A stretch of 8,054 bases of DNA from Geoglobus sp. GTDB lineage: Archaea; Halobacteriota; Archaeoglobi; Archaeoglobales; Archaeoglobaceae. The position numbers and the translations under genes were made by a program. The DNA is taken from contig JALUWC010000418.1 of NCBI GenBank assembly GCA_027019885.1, positions 1 to 8,054 on the forward strand, given 5' to 3'. Shown here one piece after another: positions 5,559-8,054 of this stretch. Every line of letters starts with the position of its first letter. Within the stretch, counting starts at the first letter, position 1. Below the pieces are notes generated by a model. The model had not been told where the DNA came from, made no database searches, and was given only the letters and a program-made list of their open reading frames with translations.

Positions 5559-5933
5559 TCAATGCTTGACACCAAGGACAACCTCCTCCAGCTTTTCCAG
5601 GCGTTCCTCTATGTCGGAAGCCTCGAGTATACTTTTCATTGCCTGACAGAGCTGCCCTAAGGTTCGCGCCTTCTGCAATTCCATGGTGTTCTTCATGGCG
5701 CCATTGATCACCATCTCCATGAACTCGGCGAGGTCCTTGAGGTTTTTAAGCTCAAAGAAGATGTCGGGGAGCTGCTCTCTAACCACCGGGTACTTCCTGG
5801 ACTTCCTGCCACCCTTGGCGCTGGCCCTTCTCCGCTTCTCCTCGAACTCAGGGCGTGGATCATGGCGAAAGCAGTATTCAGAGTCGCGCATGGCCCAGGC
5901 TCTGCAGCCTTCGACGATGCACTTCCTACCCAC
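5559..5933 (-). CDS. Zinc-finger/coiled-coil protein of phage packaging-region type
   Basis: 124 residues, GTG start 7 nt after GGAGG and 8-nt overlap with the upstream gene. It opens with a C-x4-C-x10-C-x2-H finger (C5, C10, C21, H24; CIVEGCRAWAMRDSEYCFRH), a compact module seen at the N-terminus of many prophage proteins encoded near terminase genes. A basic stretch (KRRRASAKGGRKSRK) follows, then helices with ARTLGQLCQAMKSIL and DIEERLEKLEEVV. That C-terminal pattern also recurs in terminase-adjacent proteins. It may bind DNA in packaging, for example as a small-terminase-like factor or accessory. No large terminase follows it here, so the assignment remains tentative; an alternative is a transcriptional regulator of the operon. 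Confidence 0.75.
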   Translation of the reverse strand: MGRKCIVEGCRAWAMRDSEYCFRHDPRPEFEEKRRRASAKGGRKSRKYPVVREQLPDIFFELKNLKDLAEFMEMVINGAMKNTMELQKARTLGQLCQAMKSILEASDIEERLEKLEEVVLGVKH

Positions 5934-6630
5934 GTGCTCGCCTCCGGATAACTTTAGTTGTTGAGGTTTGATAAGTTATGTTGTGTGCCTGCTTCTGTGG
6001 TGTTTTGGTCTCCTGTAGCATCTCTTCTAAATCAGCTAAAACCTCCTCTTTGGTCTTGCCAAAATCTTTGGCGGCAAATGCCAGAAACCTATTGAAATCT
6101 GGATGGTTTATGTTTCGTTTTAGAGCCTCCAGCCTCTTCCTGTATTTCTCCTCTTTCTTCACAAGCCGCTTTCTAACTTTTGATGCTTCAATCCTAAGAC
6201 GCTGACATTCGTTCTCACCCAGGTGGTACTCAGCCAACTTTGCGATGAACTTGGAGAACTCAAGCGCCTCTTTGGAGAGTTTAATCCTTCGTTCCTGCCC
6301 TCCATTCCCCCAGCCTGATATTGGCCGCTTTGCAGAAACAAAAGCGGGATTCTCTGGGAGAATTTTTGTGTAAAACAATGCTCTGGAGATTTTCAGAATA
6401 ATAGCAGCTTCAGCGAGCGAGACGTTCTGCGCATGAATTAATAAATAAGCAAGCTTGAGGTTGTGGTCGTTGTTGAATCTCGACCTCAGGATGAACGAGG
6501 CAAATCTGAAAAAGTCCTCCTCCCATGATGATGTTATATTATTATAACATGAGGCTCTTTCTATATCTCCTCTCTCTATGCTGTAACAGTATGTAACATC
6601 ATTGGCATGACTTTTATTTTTGGCAGTCAT
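5926..6630 (-). CDS. Helix-turn-helix and coiled-coil protein
   Basis: 234 residues, ATG start 8 nt after GGAGGTG and joined to the previous gene by an ATGA overlap. Residues about 58-90 hold a helix-turn-helix (NVSLAEAAIILKISRALFYTKIL). Residues about 115-172 are highly charged helices with coiled-coil character (ASKVRKRLVKKEEKYRKRLEAL), and the C-terminus is basic (KVIRRRARG). HTH plus oligomerising coiled coil plus a basic tail is compatible with a small terminase subunit or a DNA-binding regulator. There is no diagnostic residue to choose between them. The first 35 codons overlap an AT-rich dyad cluster (6531-6599), and they look less constrained than the rest. Confidence 0.65.
   Translation of the reverse strand: MTAKNKSHANDVTYCYSIERGDIERASCYNNITSSWEEDFFRFASFILRSRFNNDHNLKLAYLLIHAQNVSLAEAAIILKISRALFYTKILPENPAFVSAKRPISGWGNGGQERRIKLSKEALEFSKFIAKLAEYHLGENECQRLRIEASKVRKRLVKKEEKYRKRLEALKRNINHPDFNRFLAFAAKDFGKTKEEVLADLEEMLQETKTPQKQAHNITYQTSTTKVIRRRARG
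6531..6599. repeat. TAACAT dyad cluster inside the HTH gene start
   Basis: ATGTTATA (6531-6538) and TATAACAT (6543-6550) form an 8-bp-arm inverted repeat with a 4-bp spacer, and ATGT-A-ACAT follows at 6591-6599. All lie in the first 35 codons of the HTH protein and could be its internal operator or simply AT-rich coding sequence. Confidence 0.4.
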
Positions 6631-7187
6631 CTCCTCAACACCTCCCAGAAATTCCTGACTGGACGAAGCCTCGTAATTCTAATTTCATAGGCAGGAAGCG
6701 GCAGATCGTGGTTAACCTCACCGTAGCGCTTTACATCGCCCTGCCATAAAAAGCCCAGAAGCTTTATATCGATGCGAATCTTTGCGAAGAGGAAGATATC
6801 AGCTGCACCATTTTCTAACTGAGCGATAGGAACCAGAACATGTGAAGGCTCTCGCTCTGTGTATTTGGTCTTTAAATCAATCTTCCATCCACCAGCTTCA
6901 AAATCATAGTGAGATGGTCTGGTTCTATAGCTATCTCTAAACGGAGTCATATCCCAGCCCACACCTGCAAGCCTGCCTAAGCGTTCCACTACCACCTCGC
7001 CGGCGGCTCCTACTATGTGGGGTGCTGGTCCTCCTCCGAGGCGTGGTCTAAACCCTGCTTTTACGGAGTCTTCATAGCGTTTAACCCCATGTTTAACTGC
7101 GATATCAAAATCTTTTCTGCTCAGTGCTGATTTCTCCGGTGTAGCGAAAACTTTATACGCTTGAAACGCTGAACTCACTTTAGCCAT
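6627..7187 (-). CDS. PD-(D/E)XK nuclease-like protein
   Basis: 186 residues, ATG start preceded by GGTGGAG. The core pattern is a restriction-endonuclease-like fold: a helix with E64 (GAAGEVVVERLGRLAG), a hairpin with D95 (YDFEAGGWK), then I-D104-L-K106 in WKIDLKTK as the D/E-x-K strand, followed by VPIAQLENGAADIFLFAKI as the next helix/strand. These are the metal-binding positions of PD-(D/E)XK enzymes, so nuclease activity is plausible though unproven. Single-domain proteins of this type occur in phage genomes for host DNA degradation, recombination or packaging. It is the second gene of the leftward operon, 22 nt after the RHH gene and ATGA-coupled to the HTH gene. It differs in architecture from the wHTH-nuclease at 743-1945. 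Confidence 0.72.
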   Translation of the reverse strand: MAKVSSAFQAYKVFATPEKSALSRKDFDIAVKHGVKRYEDSVKAGFRPRLGGGPAPHIVGAAGEVVVERLGRLAGVGWDMTPFRDSYRTRPSHYDFEAGGWKIDLKTKYTEREPSHVLVPIAQLENGAADIFLFAKIRIDIKLLGFLWQGDVKRYGEVNHDLPLPAYEIRITRLRPVRNFWEVLRR

Positions 7188-7209
7188 CTTTCTCCACCCT
7201 ATTTTTGGT

Positions 7210-7356
7210 CTAAATCTCGCCCATATGTCTCAGAAGTGCTTTCTCTGCCTCCTCCTTCAGCGCCCCATGTATCTTGCCATGCTTGTTTACTACGTATTTC
7301 CTGAACTTCTCAACCACCTCGCGGTCCAGATTTATAGCCACCTTCGCCACTTTCAT
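7210..7356 (-). CDS. Ribbon-helix-helix (CopG-like) mini-regulator
   Basis: 48 residues from ATG at 7354-7356, or 46 from GTG at 7348-7350, which sits 7 nt after AGGTG and gives the more usual start MAKVAINLD. The ATG is only 1 nt from the ribosome site, so the GTG may be the true start. One N-terminal beta strand (VAINLDREV), helix EKFRKYVVNKHG and helix KIHGALKEEAEKALLRHM fit short archaeal RHH DNA-binding proteins, which dimerise through the strand and bind inverted repeats. It is the first gene behind a promoter whose TATA box is flanked by 7-bp inverted arms, so autorepression and control of the downstream tail operon are likely by inference. It could also be an antitoxin-type protein, but no toxin candidate is adjacent. 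Confidence 0.82.
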   Translation of the reverse strand: MKVAKVAINLDREVVEKFRKYVVNKHGKIHGALKEEAEKALLRHMGEI

Positions 7357-7392
7357 CCACCTCTCTGATTTTTAGGCGGGGATGTGAAGTTT

Positions 7393-7413
7393 AGACTTTA
7401 TAAATGAAAGTCT
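7393..7413 (-). promoter_or_regulatory. Promoter of the leftward tail operon with inverted-repeat operator
   Basis: TTTATAAA (7397-7404) is a TATA box on the - strand; the start point predicted about 26 nt away is near 7374, giving a leader of about 18-24 nt with AGAGAGGTGG. AGACTTT (7393-7399) and AAAGTCT (7407-7413) are perfect 7-bp inverted arms, 7 bp apart, overlapping the box. A repressor bound here would block TBP/TFB. The BRE side is weak. Confidence 0.6.
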
Positions 7414-7547
7414 GATAGCAGGAAAGCCGTCCTGAATGGTTGGAGCATTGCTGAGAAAATCGATTTAATTGAACAATCGAGCGACAAAACACCAAAATTT
7501 AGGAAAATCACTACTATCTATGGAGTATATCCAGCTCTTGTTATAAG

Positions 7548-7565
7548 AAAAATTAGCTAATTTTT
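7548..7565. repeat. Perfect 18-bp palindrome
   Basis: AAAAATTAGCTAATTTTT is self-complementary over all 18 bases. It is too symmetric in both T-runs to assign a direction; it could be a bidirectional terminator, a dimeric protein site or an unwinding element. Confidence 0.75.
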
Positions 7566-7699
7566 GCAGAAATGTTTTAAAATTAGTGTCGGTGTTTTGT
7601 CTTACATCGATGACTGTAGAGGTAAATAATTCTTGTAAAGTGGAAGCTTTGTAAAAATAGTTTAACTTTACTGTGGACTATTGAGACTTACAGAAATGT

Positions 7700-7750
7700 T
7701 TTAACTTTATTGTCCCCTAAAAAATGTCAAACGGGGATTGTAAAGTTAAA
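7700..7750. repeat. Long interrupted dyad formed by two iterons
   Basis: TTTAACTTTA (7700-7709) pairs perfectly with TAAAGTTAAA (7741-7750). Inside it, TCCCC (7713-7717) pairs with GGGGA (7733-7737) after a symmetric 3-base mismatch, leaving a 15-base loop. A hairpin or a paired protein site is possible. Confidence 0.6.
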
Positions 7751-7830
7751 TTATTACTGCAATTTCCGCCATGATAGTGGTCTGATTTTTTTAAGCGGCG
7801 CTATTGTGTTTCACTGTCATAAAACACTGC

Positions 7831-7838
7831 TTTTTATA
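7831..7838 (+). promoter_or_regulatory. Probable rightward promoter TATA box
   Basis: TTTTTATA lies about 26 nt ahead of a predicted start near 7861, leaving a leader of about 27 nt that contains GGGGTG (7875-7880) before the TTG start at 7888. No strong BRE is seen. Confidence 0.45.
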
Positions 7839-7887
7839 GCGCCCTCACCACTACTACATCAGAGAAGCTGCGGCGGGGTGATGGAAG

Positions 7888-8054
7888 TTGAAGCACCTGG
7901 GGGGTAAGAGAAGCCTCAGCCAGCGAGCTGCCGAATTTGTTAAAGCGGCTCTCAAGACGGAGAGGGGGCGGAAAAGCGTATTCTCAAATATTTTAGAATA
8001 CGCTTGTGCAGAGCCGTGCAAAAGCGTGGACGCTGGCAAAGCAGGAGGTGATGG
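7888..8054 (+). CDS. Small protein of unknown function, N-terminal part (runs off window)
   Basis: TTG start 7 nt after GGGGTG, the same spacing used by most genes here; the frame is open for 55 codons to the window edge. The visible part is basic and helical (GGKRSLSQRAAEFVKAALK) followed by KSVFSNILEYACAEPCKSVD with two Cys. It is transcribed away from the tail operon and so probably begins an early or replication gene set, by position only. A full AGGAGGTGAT site at 8043-8052 suggests that another gene starts just beyond the edge and that this ORF is short. Part of it coincides with a 32-bp palindrome, unusual for coding DNA. The family is not recognised. Confidence 0.55.
   Translation, partial: MKHLGGKRSLSQRAAEFVKAALKTERGRKSVFSNILEYACAEPCKSVDAGKAGGD
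7974..8005. repeat. 32-bp near-perfect palindrome
   Basis: AAGCGTATTCT (7974-7984) and AGAATACGCTT (7995-8005) are perfect 11-bp inverted arms. The 10-bp centre CAAATATTTT is itself palindromic apart from one C/T pair, so 30 of 32 positions obey the symmetry. A smaller dyad AGCGT-GG-ACGCT follows at 8023-8034, and both are preceded by the shared octamer AAAAGCGT. Confidence 0.8.

Larger units (their letters stand above)
7414..7830. other. AT-rich non-coding region with iteron-like repeats (possible origin or control region)
   Basis: No credible gene is found here on either strand. TTTAACTTTA occurs at 7661-7670 and 7700-7709 and inverted as TAAAGTTAAA at 7741-7750, with starts 39 and 41 bp apart; a related half site TTGTAAAGT is at 7633-7641. 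CAGAAATGTTTTAA is repeated at 7567-7580 and 7691-7704. Other dyads are GACAAAACACC (7483-7493) with GGTGTTTTGTC (7591-7601) and TCGATT (7460-7465) with AATCGA (7475-7480). Repeats plus AT-richness between divergent genes fit a replication origin, a partition site or a multi-operator control region. Confidence 0.5.
1..8054. mobile_element. Integrated archaeal head-tailed virus (provirus) segment
   Basis: The window combines the end of a tyrosine recombinase at the left edge, a tail chaperone with a frameshift extension, a tape measure protein, small zinc-finger and HTH proteins and two nuclease-like proteins, with no recognisable cellular housekeeping gene. This is the content of a provirus of a tailed archaeal virus. 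Neither end of the element is visible: no tRNA gene and no direct-repeat attachment site could be recognised in the 8 kb. Whether the element is active or a decaying remnant cannot be decided from this segment; the reading frames present are intact. Confidence 0.75.

Noticed and set aside
7567..7760. CRISPR array
   Set aside because: The repeats are only 10-14 bp, occur in both orientations and have unequal spacers.
7710..7907. 65-codon + strand ORF
   Set aside because: It starts inside the iteron dyad without a ribosome site, and its end overlaps the better-supported 7888 start.
7854..8039. 61-codon - strand ORF
   Set aside because: It has no ribosome site and its sequence is the complement of the 7888 gene with its own start signal.

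Overview
The window reads as part of an integrated head-tailed (siphovirus-like) archaeal virus or its remnant. Archaeal signs are BRE/TATA promoters about 26 nt ahead of the inferred transcript starts, one apparently leaderless gene, SpoVT/AbrB-type and ribbon-helix-helix mini-regulators, and strong GGAGGTG ribosome sites feeding many TTG/GTG starts. The AbrB-like and RHH sequences resemble those of euryarchaea, perhaps Archaeoglobi-like, but the host cannot be fixed from this sequence alone.

Layout. (1) 3-113, + strand: the C-terminal tail of a tyrosine integrase. (2) 245-2323, - strand: a cassette of a Cys-rich zinc protein, a winged-helix plus PD-(D/E)XK nuclease-like protein, and two tandem paralogous small proteins of unknown family. 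(3) 2333-2433: a compact, nearly mirror-symmetric divergent promoter region with repeated ATACTATT sites, firing left into the zinc-protein gene and right into a 50-aa AbrB-type regulator (2434-2586). (4) 7356 down to 2601, - strand: one tightly overlapping operon. In order it holds a 46/48-aa RHH protein, a second PD-(D/E)XK-like protein, an HTH/coiled-coil protein, a zinc-finger protein, three very small proteins, the tail assembly chaperone, and the tape measure protein. (5) 7357-7887: a 531-bp AT-rich non-coding region with three TTTAACTTTA iteron-like sites, a perfect 18-bp palindrome and other dyads. (6) 7888-8054, + strand: the start of a small gene that carries a 32-bp near-perfect palindrome.

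The most informative observation is a programmed -1 frameshift site. The chaperone ORF contains T_TTT_TTA in the correct phase at 4589-4595. The -1 frame is then open for 83 codons, ending 12 nt before the tape measure start. This reproduces the gpG/gpGT arrangement of tailed phages with a different heptamer from lambda, and it explains the apparent gap between the chaperone and tape measure genes.

The genes likely act together as follows. The integrase maintains the provirus. The AbrB and RHH proteins probably repress their own divergent or upstream promoters, where dyads overlap the TATA boxes. The long leftward operon makes tail assembly proteins. The operon contains no recognisable terminase large subunit, portal, capsid or major tail gene, so either the remaining structural genes lie outside the window or the provirus has been reduced.
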